Below, one piece after another: positions 8,897-17,647 of a stretch of 64,000 bases of DNA. Origin of the DNA: Symsagittifera roscoffensis (taxonomy: Eukaryota > Xenacoelomorpha > Acoela > Convolutidae); assembly GCF_963678635.1 (NCBI RefSeq), contig NW_026971597.1, positions 1-64,000 on the forward strand, read 5' to 3'. Position 1 is the first letter of the stretch. Each line of letters begins with the position of its first letter. The notes beneath the pieces are model-generated. The model saw nothing but the letters and a program-made list of their open reading frames with translations. It was not told the DNA's origin and ran no database searches. A program made the position numbers and the translations under genes.

Positions 8897-10584
8897 TTTT
8901 TCTCTGATCCAGAGTGTCCTTTAATGTTTTGTGTATGTGAGATATTAAAAGCTATGAGAATCATACTTAAAGGGAGACAGGGAACTGTAGATTCATTTAA
9001 TTGGTATTCTAGAAGGTCTGTGTTTTCATTAATTGTTGTATTATTAAATTTTCGAAAATATCGGAGGAGTGTTTTATTTCCTAATATTGTTGTATCTGCC
9101 TTTACGGGTTTAGTTTTATATTTGTGCCATGATTTTAGTTGTCTAATTATTGGGTCAAGATTTTGATATTGTTTCAAAGTATTAATTGTAATTTTATCTG
9201 TTGCGGGGAGAAAAATGTTTTCTATTTCTAATTTAGATAAAGGAATTGTATCAAGTGGGTCATGGAGGTCAAAAACTTGATTTATTGTGTATTTTGAATC
9301 GTTTGTTTGCGGTCCTGATAAATTTATTTTATCAGTTAGATTTTCTTTTTCAATTAACGGAAAAAGGTCTTTTTTATGCGGGTGTTGTTTTACTCTTTTT
9401 TGTTGCGTGTTATTTTTTATCCATTGTGAATATGGAATTGGTTTAAAAGTTGATGTTCCAAGTAGATCAACTTCGTAGTGGTTATTTTGGCAATCTAAAT
9501 AAAGTGGGAAATGTTGTAGATTATTTATTTGTGATTGTTCAACGTCAGTTTTTACTGCATATTTGCATTCTAGTCGGGGTGATGTTTCGTTTTCTGCGAG
9601 GTAAAATTTTATATTTTTGGGTATTTCAATTGTAGTTTTACGTGTAAGTAATTCAGGTGGTGTATTTCGACTTAAAGTGTCTGGTAATGCAAGATTCTTT
9701 CCTGCTGTCCAAACTATATGTAAGTTTGAGAATTTCTTTAGAATTAATTGAAATCTATAAACTCGGTGATTTGGATTAGATTTTTGTGTAAAGAGAAAAA
9801 TGATTGGTTTGTGATCTGTGAATAGAACTGTTGGATGTTTTGATCCAAGTATCAGAAATTCATATTCTGTTAGTGTATATATTATGGCTGTACATTCTCT
9901 CATGAGAGTTGAGAGTCGTAGCTCTGCTTGAGTGAATAATCGAGAATTTGCTGATATAAGATTCATTTTGTTTGTGCCATTGTGTGATTGTAATAATGCT
10001 GCGCCGATGCCAAAATTCGAAGCATCGCACATTGCATAGAATGGTTGATTTGGATCTGGAATTGTATTCGAATTTTGTTCAGTTAAGAGTTTTTTAATTT
10101 CTTCAAATAGTGCTTGATGTTCTGTGTTCCATTCAAAATTATTTTGATGTCTAAGTATATTATAGAATGGTCTTAGGTATAATTGCATTTTATAGACATA
10201 TTTGCTTAAAAAATTTAACATTCCAAGGAATTCTTGGATTTTCTTTTTGTTTGTTGGTGGTTGGAGCTTCTGAATAGCATCAATGCGTGGTTTTAATGGA
10301 GTGATTGTTTTTCTTTCTATATTGTGTCCTAAGAATTTAACTCGTGTTAAAAAGAAGTGTGATTTATCGGGAGCGGCCTTCAGATTTTTGTTCTGAAGTA
10401 TTTTGTGATAGTGTTCTAAAACATTAAACATTTCTTCTTTTGTCTGTGATTGCATAAAAACATCGTCTAAATAAGTGATTGCGTTTTTCTTGAGTATTAG
10501 TGGTCTAAAAATTTTGCTCATAAAAGCTGAAAATGCTGCTGGTCCTATGGATATTCCATAGAATAGGCGGTTGAATTCATATTG
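8845..10584 (-). CDS. pol: Pol, second part: RT palm/thumb, RNase H, integrase N-terminus
   Basis: Continues the preceding frame after the TAG. RT motif YLDD (catalytic pair) lies in AITYLDDVFMQS, followed by KFLGHNI of the thumb. RNase H follows, with catalytic acidic residues in MCDASNFGIGAAL, MREC, FTDHKPI and LPDTLSR. After a tether region the integrase zinc-binding domain begins (histidines in NISHTQNIKGHSGSEK). The frame then shifts near the T5 run at 8897-8901, and the paired cysteines are in another frame. RT plus RNase H would copy the element RNA. Codons are AT-rich, like gag. Confidence 0.9.
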   Translation of the reverse strand, partial: QYEFNRLFYGISIGPAAFSAFMSKIFRPLILKKNAITYLDDVFMQSQTKEEMFNVLEHYHKILQNKNLKAAPDKSHFFLTRVKFLGHNIERKTITPLKPRIDAIQKLQPPTNKKKIQEFLGMLNFLSKYVYKMQLYLRPFYNILRHQNNFEWNTEHQALFEEIKKLLTEQNSNTIPDPNQPFYAMCDASNFGIGAALLQSHNGTNKMNLISANSRLFTQAELRLSTLMRECTAIIYTLTEYEFLILGSKHPTVLFTDHKPIIFLFTQKSNPNHRVYRFQLILKKFSNLHIVWTAGKNLALPDTLSRNTPPELLTRKTTIEIPKNIKFYLAENETSPRLECKYAVKTDVEQSQINNLQHFPLYLDCQNNHYEVDLLGTSTFKPIPYSQWIKNNTQQKRVKQHPHKKDLFPLIEKENLTDKINLSGPQTNDSKYTINQVFDLHDPLDTIPLSKLEIENIFLPATDKITINTLKQYQNLDPIIRQLKSWHKYKTKPVKADTTILGNKTLLRYFRKFNNTTINENTDLLEYQLNESTVPCLPLSMILIAFNISHTQNIKGHSGSEKNIQISYKTLIFQMHQFG

Positions 10585-12075
10585 CTAATTTCCAATAACA
10601 AATTGTGTTAAGCGTCGCGATTGTTCATCTAGTGGCATTTGGTTATATGCACTATTCATATCAGCGGTTGTAAAGTATTTTCCGTTTATTTTTGTTAATA
10701 TAACCTGTATTGGTTCAATAGGCCAATTGCATTTTGATTCGTCTATTAGTGAATTAAGATATCTAGCGTCTAGAACTATTTTTAATGATTCTCCTTTTGC
10801 TAGGATGATAACAGGGTTGATAAATGTGTTACCTTTTGGTTGTTCTTTTTTGTTTACCGGTGATATAATTTTATATTGTTCTAAAATATCGAGTAATCTG
10901 TTCACTTTATCGTGTAAATGAATTGGTACTTTACTTGCTCTTTGTTTTTTGAAAACTGCGTCAGGTTTTAATGGGAGATGTAGTGATGAACTGATTTTGC
11001 CAACATCAAATTTGGATGTTGCATAGACTGATGAATATTTTATTAGCTGTTTGGCTAACTTATCAAATTCGTCTTGTGTTATTTGTGAATGTTGGAAGTT
11101 AAACATTGTTAAAAATTTCTGTTGATTCTCTGTATAGTTTTTTATGTTGAATGTAGGTTTGAAATATGGGGTTTTTGTGAAATAATCTGTATTTCTTTTT
11201 TCATTACTTATTATATTATTTATAAACAATTCTTCATAACAAATATCTAATAATTGGAGTATATTATTTACGCGGTATGCTTTTTCGTATACTGGTGATA
11301 TCGTAGCGTTGGTTTCGCAATATCCCAAAAAGCCTGAAGGTAATGTTACTTGATAGGGTGTATTATTGTATACATGTAACGAAATAATATCTGAATTCGA
11401 GTTTTTCAAATATTTTATGGATGAAATTGTGATTTTGAAAAATTTATGGATAGGTTTGAATTCAAAGTCTGACATATAGAGTTGTTGTTTATTTTGTTTT
11501 TTATCATATTGGTGAACTTGTTTTATTGAAAAATTATATATGTTTCCTGATAGTGGTTTCAGGTGTTTTCTTTGTTGGTTATATATTGGATAAAATTTTG
11601 AAAAGAATGGTGGTTGTTTATTTAATCTTTGAAAAAATGTTAGGGATGTGTCTTTTGTTTTTGTGTATTTATCTTTGATTAGTATTTTACTATTCAAAAT
11701 GTTGATTGTTGGTATATATTTAGAGATAAATGGTATTCCAATGATATTGTGTTTAATATCAGTGATATGAAATGTTTGTTTAAATGGTTTATTTAAAATT
11801 TTATTTTGCTCTATTGTTCTTGTGGGGAGAAGAAATAATTGAATTTTTCCATAGTTTACCAATGTTGATCCTTGTGCTGTTGCTAGTTTACTGGAGGTTT
11901 CAAGAGGTGTTAGTTTTGGGTGTAATGTTTTTATCTCATTCCATGTGGGAATGTTTATTATGTTTGATTCTGCTCCTGAATCAATTAAAAAATCAATTTC
12001 AAGATCTGGTGGTTGAACTTCTTTGTTTCTTGGACTTTCTAAAAGAAATGGTATTGTCCAAATTTTTTCTTTGGG
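10585..12075 (-). CDS. pol: Pol, first part: aspartic protease and RT fingers/palm start
   Basis: Open in the same frame as gag, directly after the gag stop, so gag-pol expression would need stop readthrough rather than a frameshift, unless the stop is a mutation. A retropepsin active site DSGAES lies within 45 codons of the stop. The middle has no recognised domain. RT begins around 10930, with the LDARYLNS and DMNSAYNQMPLD motifs of Ty3/Gypsy enzymes (the D of the latter is the first palm aspartate). The frame stops at a TAG (10587-10585) right after QFVIGN, at a position where glutamine is usual. The next segment continues in the same frame, so this TAG is probably a C-to-T nonsense mutation. 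Confidence 0.9.
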   Translation of the reverse strand, partial: PKEKIWTIPFLLESPRNKEVQPPDLEIDFLIDSGAESNIINIPTWNEIKTLHPKLTPLETSSKLATAQGSTLVNYGKIQLFLLPTRTIEQNKILNKPFKQTFHITDIKHNIIGIPFISKYIPTINILNSKILIKDKYTKTKDTSLTFFQRLNKQPPFFSKFYPIYNQQRKHLKPLSGNIYNFSIKQVHQYDKKQNKQQLYMSDFEFKPIHKFFKITISSIKYLKNSNSDIISLHVYNNTPYQVTLPSGFLGYCETNATISPVYEKAYRVNNILQLLDICYEELFINNIISNEKRNTDYFTKTPYFKPTFNIKNYTENQQKFLTMFNFQHSQITQDEFDKLAKQLIKYSSVYATSKFDVGKISSSLHLPLKPDAVFKKQRASKVPIHLHDKVNRLLDILEQYKIISPVNKKEQPKGNTFINPVIILAKGESLKIVLDARYLNSLIDESKCNWPIEPIQVILTKINGKYFTTADMNSAYNQMPLDEQSRRLTQFVIGN

Positions 12076-15000
12076 TTATTTTTTTTGTATATTTTGATAG
12101 ATGTAATTTGTATTCAAGCATTTTGTTTTGTCATTTTCATTGGATTGATTTGTAGTGTTGATTTCCTTAGTTTCTTGTGCCGTTTGTGTGGAATGGATGG
12201 GTTCAATATAATAATTGTGAAGGAGTTCTAATTGATTTTCATTTATATGTGATGAAAAAGGTTGTTCATATATAATAGGTTCGTAGTCATTTTCGACTGT
12301 TATCATATTGATGGAGATAGTGTTTTCTGTATCACTTTCTGAATCTGATGATCCACAGTTTATTTGATTTAGTAGTAGTTTGTCATTTACTGTGTCATCA
12401 ATACCTGGGGGGTCTGATGTTCTTTCTGGATTTGATTGTACTTGATTAATATGTCTTTGATGTTTAGGTGTACTACTTCTGTGGCGATTGTTAGAATTAT
12501 TATAATGTTTATTATTTCTGTGTGGTGATTGGGAATAATTTCTATAACGATTATTATAACTTGAATGTCGATTTTGTGAATTATTTCGTGATCTGTTTTG
12601 ATAATTATTGTTTGGTCTGTTATAGTTTGATCTGTTATATGAGTTATTCTTTGATCGATTGTTCGGGTAATGCTGGTTTCGGTTGTTTGAATAACTTCTA
12701 TTTCGATTATTGGAGTAGTTTCTATTTCTATTATATGATGAGTTTCGTGATTGATTGTTTGGATAGTATTTATTCCTTGATTGGGAATTAGATCTAGAAA
12801 CAAATTGTGTTGTATTTGAATTTGATCTGGAGTAGTTATTTCGACTATTTGGTCGATTGTAATGATTTTGTGAAGAATTTTGTGTATTTCTTCGTTCTGG
12901 TGATCTTCCTCTATAACTTGAGTTATATGGTGATTGGGTTCTCGTGTAATTGGTATTGTTCGGAAGTGGTTTTCCTGAACTGTTGTTGCTGTATACATTT
13001 TTGTTTGGTAGATTTTGATCTTTCTTCATGTATTGATAGAATGATTTATTTGGTTCTTTATATTTTTGAGGTTTGTTTTGATTGTCCTGTTGTTTTTGTC
13101 TACATTCAGAAATACTATGTCGGTATCGTCGGCAATAATTACACCATTTTTTTAAAGATGGTTTGCCTTTAAAGTTTGGGTGTTTTTCATAAATATTGAA
13201 TATTTCAGCGATTTTTTCAACGAGGTCTGTATCTGATTCCTGTATATTGTTGATATTCGTGGTATTTGTTTCAATTCGGTTAACATATTGTAATTTCAGA
13301 TTTTCTGTTTCTTCAAGTTTCATTGTGATTTCCGCTTGCTCTAGTTTGTCTACTAGTTTTCGAAAATCTAAATCGGGCTCTCGAATTGAGGAGGGATGGG
13401 ATGCTCTCTTTTTTATTGCTATTTTCCTTAATTGAGGTGTTAAGGTCATCATTAAGATTTCTGTCATTTTTGTGTTTTTATAGTCGTGTGTATTTAATGA
13501 ATATGCTTTTCGAACTAGTGTTTTGATACGTACTGCTAATTGTTTGATGGTTTCATTTGGTAATCTGCGAATTTCATTACATAAAACTCTTTGTTGTTGT
13601 TTGTTTCTTTCGGAGTCAAACATTTTTGAAAATTCTTGTGTAAATCTTTTCCAATTTGATTTTATCTCTATAGGCAATACTGAAAACCATTTTTGGGCTG
13701 CGCCGTCTAAGGTTGTCTGTTTCAACGCTGTGCGTCGATGTATCCAATTTTGATGTAGTGGCGTTTTAATTGGTTCAGGTCCTATATTTAAAATTAAATT
13801 TGCTGTTACTGCATTTAAATAATCTTCTACAGAATATTTAGGGTCTGTTCCTGTAAATACCATTAATGGTTTGTTTGATGTTATTGATGATCCACCCATA
13901 AGGTATGGATTCATTGTCATTTGTAATGATTCTGCGGCATTTGGCATTTGTGAAAAATTTGAAAGTTGATTTTTTGTTATTTCGTGTTGTTGAAGGTAAT
14001 ATGGGAGTGGTATTTCATTTTGCATTTGTGTTGGTTGATACGAGTGTGTGATCATTGGGTTTTGTGACTGAATTGGTTGAAAACATTGTGTATTAATTGG
14101 GTTTTGCATTTGTATTGGTTGTTGATTTTGTGTATCTATTTGGTGTGGAGAAAAAATTCTATGATATGTATGTGGTTTCTGCACTCTTTGTCCACGATAT
14201 TCTTGAGTGTATGGTGCAAATATATCTGGTTGTAAATAATCATCATCAGAGGATAGATAATCCGTTTGATGAGATGCTTGTTTTTTATTTTTATTCTGTC
14301 GAAAGAATGTGTACTTTTCACTACGATCCTGTGGAGGATGTGAATTAGTTTGAAAATTTACTGAGTTGGTTGTTGCCATTGGATTATCCCAATATTGAGA
14401 TCTTATCTGATTATTATGATTTTTTCGTGGGGGATAGTTTGTTTTTGATGAATGTGTGTAATTATAATTATGATCCGCAAAAGTGTTTCTTGTAAACGTT
14501 CTGCGTGTTTTTGACGGTATTGTCATGGGTCTATATGTTTGATAATCTATTTGTGAATATTTTGGAGCAACCGAAGGTTTAACGGTTGATTGTAAGGTTA
14601 CTTGTGCTAGTGAAGTATTTGTATTTCTTGGTGTTGTTAAATTTGGACGTATTGGTGAAATACTTTGTTGTGTAGTTGTTGTTTGGACAATTTCTTCATT
14701 TATGAAGTGTGATGGTGTTTGAATATCTTGTTGAGTGAGGTTCCTAGTTCCATTAAGGTTTTCATTGTGTATGACGGTCGAATTTAAACTGTTATTTCGC
14801 GTATCGGGTAAAAATGTATTGTAGTTTAATGGTGTTGCATCAATGGATAATGGTATTACCCTTACATAATCTCTTACATAAGATATTGTACTTATTGCCT
14901 GACTTGAGATTGATTGTGGGATATTTATGAATGCATAATGACACCATTCGGGGTCCCAAACGTAGTCTGATTGTTCTGTGATGGCGGTATCATCGTTTGA

Positions 15001-15672
15001 ATTTTGGGGTCTGAAATTTTTTCTTGCTTGTGAAATTAAATCTATATTATGTGTGAAATAATCTATTATAAACCATGCCAAAATTTTTTGTAAGTCATGT
15101 TTTGTATGTTGTGAAACTTCATCTTTAGTGAAATTTTCTTTAATTATATGTAGAAAAGTTGAGAATAGTGTGATTTCTTGTCGTACCTTTATATGTTTGT
15201 ATGTTTCATTCGGTGAGATATGCGGGATTGGGTTTTCATTTTCTAATATTGAAATATAACTATATATTATTGCAAAAACTTCATTAGTAAATATGGAGTT
15301 TGCTCTTTGTGAGTTATGATATTGTATGCTTTTTATATATTCTGAGAATACTTTTGAAAATTCTAAATCAAGATCGTCTGTTTGAATTACATATTTGCGG
15401 TGATTCGGGTTTGGTGAGCTGAATTCTATGGTGTAGATTCCGTATTGTTGTGTTAAGTTACATATATCTTTCAGATAGTGATCAATAATCTGTCTTTTTA
15501 TTTTTACATCTGGGAACTCTGTTTTACATGGGCTAATTCCGGGTTCAAACAAATTTAGAAGAAAGTTCTTACAAAGATCATGTTGTCCTCTATTATCGGG
15601 TGCATCTACTAGGAAAGGGTAGATATCGTCATCATCTGGACTATCTTCACTTGGAGTGTGTGTTTGGCTCAT
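12076..15672 (-). CDS. gag: Gag polyprotein (capsid, CCHC zinc knuckle, Asn/Arg/Tyr-rich tail)
   Basis: 1198 residues, roughly two to three times the usual Gypsy Gag, starting at an ATG. The N-terminal 600 residues are polar, with a threefold repeat around residues 520-560 (units like QPIQMQNPI). Residues about 605-790 resemble the Ty3/Gypsy capsid (retrotrans_gag) fold, including DGAAQKWF and a long helical stretch. A zinc knuckle of form CX2CX4HX4C (CNYCRRYRHSISEC) lies near residue 845. Residues about 890-1070 are low complexity, dominated by N, R, S and Y in repeated units such as NYSNNRNRSYSNNRN, expected to bind RNA. It would assemble particles and package the genome. The frame ends at a TAA (12078-12076), beyond which the same frame stays open into protease. 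Confidence 0.92.
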   Translation of the reverse strand: MSQTHTPSEDSPDDDDIYPFLVDAPDNRGQHDLCKNFLLNLFEPGISPCKTEFPDVKIKRQIIDHYLKDICNLTQQYGIYTIEFSSPNPNHRKYVIQTDDLDLEFSKVFSEYIKSIQYHNSQRANSIFTNEVFAIIYSYISILENENPIPHISPNETYKHIKVRQEITLFSTFLHIIKENFTKDEVSQHTKHDLQKILAWFIIDYFTHNIDLISQARKNFRPQNSNDDTAITEQSDYVWDPEWCHYAFINIPQSISSQAISTISYVRDYVRVIPLSIDATPLNYNTFLPDTRNNSLNSTVIHNENLNGTRNLTQQDIQTPSHFINEEIVQTTTTQQSISPIRPNLTTPRNTNTSLAQVTLQSTVKPSVAPKYSQIDYQTYRPMTIPSKTRRTFTRNTFADHNYNYTHSSKTNYPPRKNHNNQIRSQYWDNPMATTNSVNFQTNSHPPQDRSEKYTFFRQNKNKKQASHQTDYLSSDDDYLQPDIFAPYTQEYRGQRVQKPHTYHRIFSPHQIDTQNQQPIQMQNPINTQCFQPIQSQNPMITHSYQPTQMQNEIPLPYYLQQHEITKNQLSNFSQMPNAAESLQMTMNPYLMGGSSITSNKPLMVFTGTDPKYSVEDYLNAVTANLILNIGPEPIKTPLHQNWIHRRTALKQTTLDGAAQKWFSVLPIEIKSNWKRFTQEFSKMFDSERNKQQQRVLCNEIRRLPNETIKQLAVRIKTLVRKAYSLNTHDYKNTKMTEILMMTLTPQLRKIAIKKRASHPSSIREPDLDFRKLVDKLEQAEITMKLEETENLKLQYVNRIETNTTNINNIQESDTDLVEKIAEIFNIYEKHPNFKGKPSLKKWCNYCRRYRHSISECRQKQQDNQNKPQKYKEPNKSFYQYMKKDQNLPNKNVYSNNSSGKPLPNNTNYTRTQSPYNSSYRGRSPERRNTQNSSQNHYNRPNSRNNYSRSNSNTTQFVSRSNSQSRNKYYPNNQSRNSSYNRNRNYSNNRNRSYSNNRNQHYPNNRSKNNSYNRSNYNRPNNNYQNRSRNNSQNRHSSYNNRYRNYSQSPHRNNKHYNNSNNRHRSSTPKHQRHINQVQSNPERTSDPPGIDDTVNDKLLLNQINCGSSDSESDTENTISINMITVENDYEPIIYEQPFSSHINENQLELLHNYYIEPIHSTQTAQETKEINTTNQSNENDKTKCLNTNYIYQNIQKK

Positions 15673-15816
15673 TTTTTCGTTTAATGACTGTTAATAGGTA
15701 ATTATCGATGTGTCTAATTGGTTGATTCCAATTATACAAGTGTACTGGTTTGTGTTTATATTGCTTTTTTATTCTTCTTTTTCCTCTTTTTGATGAACTT
15801 GAAGTTGTTTCTGAGT
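15647..15816 (-). CDS. Candidate basic accessory exon overlapping the gag start
   Basis: An open frame of 55 codons that begins right after a strong 3' splice acceptor (minus strand attatatttttcag, AG at 15818-15817). It reads through the gag ATG in another frame and ends in TGA at 15649-15647. Residues 1-17 combine a Ser/Thr cluster with a basic patch, SSSSKRGKRRIKKQYK, resembling nuclear-localisation or RNA-binding signals. It has no ATG of its own and would need an upstream exon. No homologue is recognised; the Rev/Tat-like idea is inference only. Confidence 0.3.
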
Positions 15817-15978
15817 CTGAAAAATATAATTAATCGTGAATGGGGCAATTTTTATCTATAGATTCTTTTAATTTATAAAGTTCGTCTAAATTGTTGGCTT
15901 CTGATTCTGAAAATGCGTTTCTATTTTTGGAAAATCTTTTTCGTGTTATTTGTCTTTGTTTGGTTATTATTTTCTTTT

Positions 15979-16110
15979 TTAGTGTTTGTCGTTTTGTTCT
16001 AATACATCCATTTGTGTATGAGATGTGATTACAAGGTCATATTTTTTGTTATCTATTTCACAGTTGTGTAAAACGATTGTTTGTTTGTTTCCTAGATTTT
16101 TAAATGACAT
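15979..16110 (-). CDS. Short ORF upstream of gag, unknown
   Basis: A 43-residue ATG-initiated ORF (begins MSFKNLGNKQ) ending about 300 bases before gag. No family is recognised. It overlaps a second open frame, without ATG, running from about 16043 to 15830, whose first half is strongly basic (for example RTKRQTLKKKIITKQRQ). Two T-rich acceptor sequences (ending at 15907 and 15817) follow. The cluster could be exons of a small regulatory protein or chance ORFs in AT-rich DNA. Confidence 0.3.
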   Translation of the reverse strand: MSFKNLGNKQTIVLHNCEIDNKKYDLVITSHTQMDVLEQNDKH

Positions 16111-16199
16111 AAGGTTTAGGATGACGGATGCGAAAAAATGTTAGATGATTTCTATTTTCTTAAATTGTTAGTCCTTACGATTTTTTGGTTAGCTTAACC

Positions 16200-16720
16200 T
16201 GGGTCTATTTGTTCAGGGTTGGAGAGAAAGGTATATCGATTCCGAAGAATGATTTTTTACTTTCTCGTGGCTAGTATAAGCTAAGGTGTTAACATACTTA
16301 ATCTTACTTAGGGGTAGTGATTGTGTTCAAGGGTTGGAGAATAGTAAATCGATCCACAAGGTTCAGGTATAATTAGAACGCGAGTAGTTCGTTAGATACT
16401 ATTTTAAACTTACTAAGTCTAAGATTTATCCTGGGTCTGGTAAGAGGAGGGTTCAAGTGAAGGATGAATAACCGAAGTTCTTCACTGTTTATCCTAATTT
16501 GAATGATTAGTTTTGTTTAAAAATTTCTATTAGTCTTGGGTTTTTTGAAAGGGTTGGATAGTGAATCGACGTTTGAGGTCGTTAGACACTAGCTAAGTGG
16601 GTGGGGGAGAACAAAATTGTTCTTTTTGATCCAAGGATAGGCCTTGATGATCAAGTTTTAAATTTAATTAAATCGAAAATTAATTAAGATCCAAGGATAA
16701 GCCTTGATGATCTGATTTTA
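16200..16720 (-). repeat. Degenerate internal repeats in the 5' leader
   Basis: The block 'agggttggaga/tag..ta.atcga' recurs near 16214, 16330 and 16551. The block 'gatccaaggata(g/a)gccttgatgatc' occurs at about 16628 and again about 60 bases on. There is no open frame across them. They occupy the untranslated leader between the LTR and gag, where packaging or internal-ribosome-entry structures could lie; no function is shown. Confidence 0.55.
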
Positions 16721-17037
16721 AAATTAAGTGAATTTAAGTTTAAAATGGTTTAAATTTATTTAAGAAAAGATTTAGTGTTTTAATGATATTAGTGAGCTTA
16801 TGATTGCTGTTATGTTTTAGGTGATGAAGCTGGGACAACTGATGATTTTATGATTACTAACAGTTTATTGTCATGCTACTAATTTTTGTTTTGATTTTCA
16901 ATAAATATTTTCCAAACATGTTTTATAGAATACTGCAGAATTTTAGGAAAACGATCTGAGATCTTTTTATCAATCGTTATTGTATATTAATATTTTTGTT
17001 TAGCGCCTGAAATGATCATGAAGATTGACTTCAAGAT

Positions 17038-17271
17038 TTAAGTTTGCAAATGAAAATCTAAATTCATTGCTAATAAGATTCTAAATATAAAAGTTTGTGT
17101 TGGCTTTTGCCGTACTATCATATAACTATTTGGTAAGTTTCTACTTTGTCGTATGTCGTCTCTGGTTCGAGGTCTTCTTCCAATTCCGGGTAGTTCTATT
17201 ATCCTTCGGAATATTGGCTCTGATCTATTGAGTCGTAGAGACATTTCGATTAAATTATCGTCGTGTAACAT
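17038..17271 (-). CDS. Small Arg-rich leader ORF, unknown
   Basis: A 77-residue ORF starting with ATG about 85 bases downstream of the candidate primer-binding site. The middle is rich in Arg (around residues 12-42, including GIGRRPRTRDDIRQSRN). I do not recognise a family. It is the first ATG after the LTR, so it could be a leader exon spliced to downstream frames that lack their own ATG (such as 7182-6007), or a short upstream ORF. No clear GT donor was seen in it. It may be fortuitous. Confidence 0.3.
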   Translation of the reverse strand: MLHDDNLIEMSLRLNRSEPIFRRIIELPGIGRRPRTRDDIRQSRNLPNSYMIVRQKPTQTFIFRILLAMNLDFHLQT

Positions 17272-17338
17272 TTTAAAAATGTTTTGTCTAAATTCTAATC
17301 TACTTTTGGTTAATTCTAAGCTATTAAGGTCTTATTCG

Positions 17339-17356
17339 AGACTTATGGTCGCACCA
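17339..17356 (-). other. Candidate primer-binding site
   Basis: On the minus strand, just inside the inferred 5' LTR end, the sequence begins TGGTGCGACC, the form expected of a site complementary to a tRNA 3' end (the plus strand reads GGTCGCACCA). The tRNA was not identified. The position, two bases from the LTR, is what is expected for Gypsy and retroviral elements. Confidence 0.5.
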
Positions 17357-17552
17357 GATGAGTTATAACCGATGGTCGTAACTCATAGAGTAATTTCGGA
17401 TAGGGTACACCGTCTGCTCTTCACGCTAGATTCACGGATAGATTCGTGCAACTTCTTAGTCTAATACCAATCCTAATCTTACTCTTATACTATTCTAGTC
17501 TCAGGTTGTTTAACTAGTCTCTGCTAGGCTCAATAGATCTAGGGTATACTGG

Positions 17553-17558
17553 TTTATT
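17553..17558 (-). terminator. Polyadenylation signal AATAAA in the 5' LTR
   Basis: Second copy of the LTR hexamer (see 168-173). It lies about 200 bp from the LTR start, so the R region would lie around here. Confidence 0.4.
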
Positions 17559-17619
17559 GCGGCTGCTGAAGTTCTCTTGGAGAGGCAACTAACTTCTAAG
17601 TTAAATTCAAATCTCTCTG

Positions 17620-17647
17620 GTGCTGAAATTACAAGTAATTTCAGCAC
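17620..17647. promoter_or_regulatory. Second copy of the LTR palindrome
   Basis: Identical to 234-261, in the 5' LTR, where a U3 regulatory site would act on element transcription. Confidence 0.7.

Noticed and set aside
11784-14348. Plus-strand ORFs opposite gag and pol, and the 203-residue minus ORF at 12387-12998
   Set aside because: Antisense or alternate-frame readings of the low-complexity gag tail; biased composition only.
17160-17182. Plus-strand 'ggttcgaggtc...cca' as a tRNA 3' end and thus primer-binding site
   Set aside because: Looks like a T-loop but the stem does not pair and no TG follows as the LTR end; 17339-17356 fits better.
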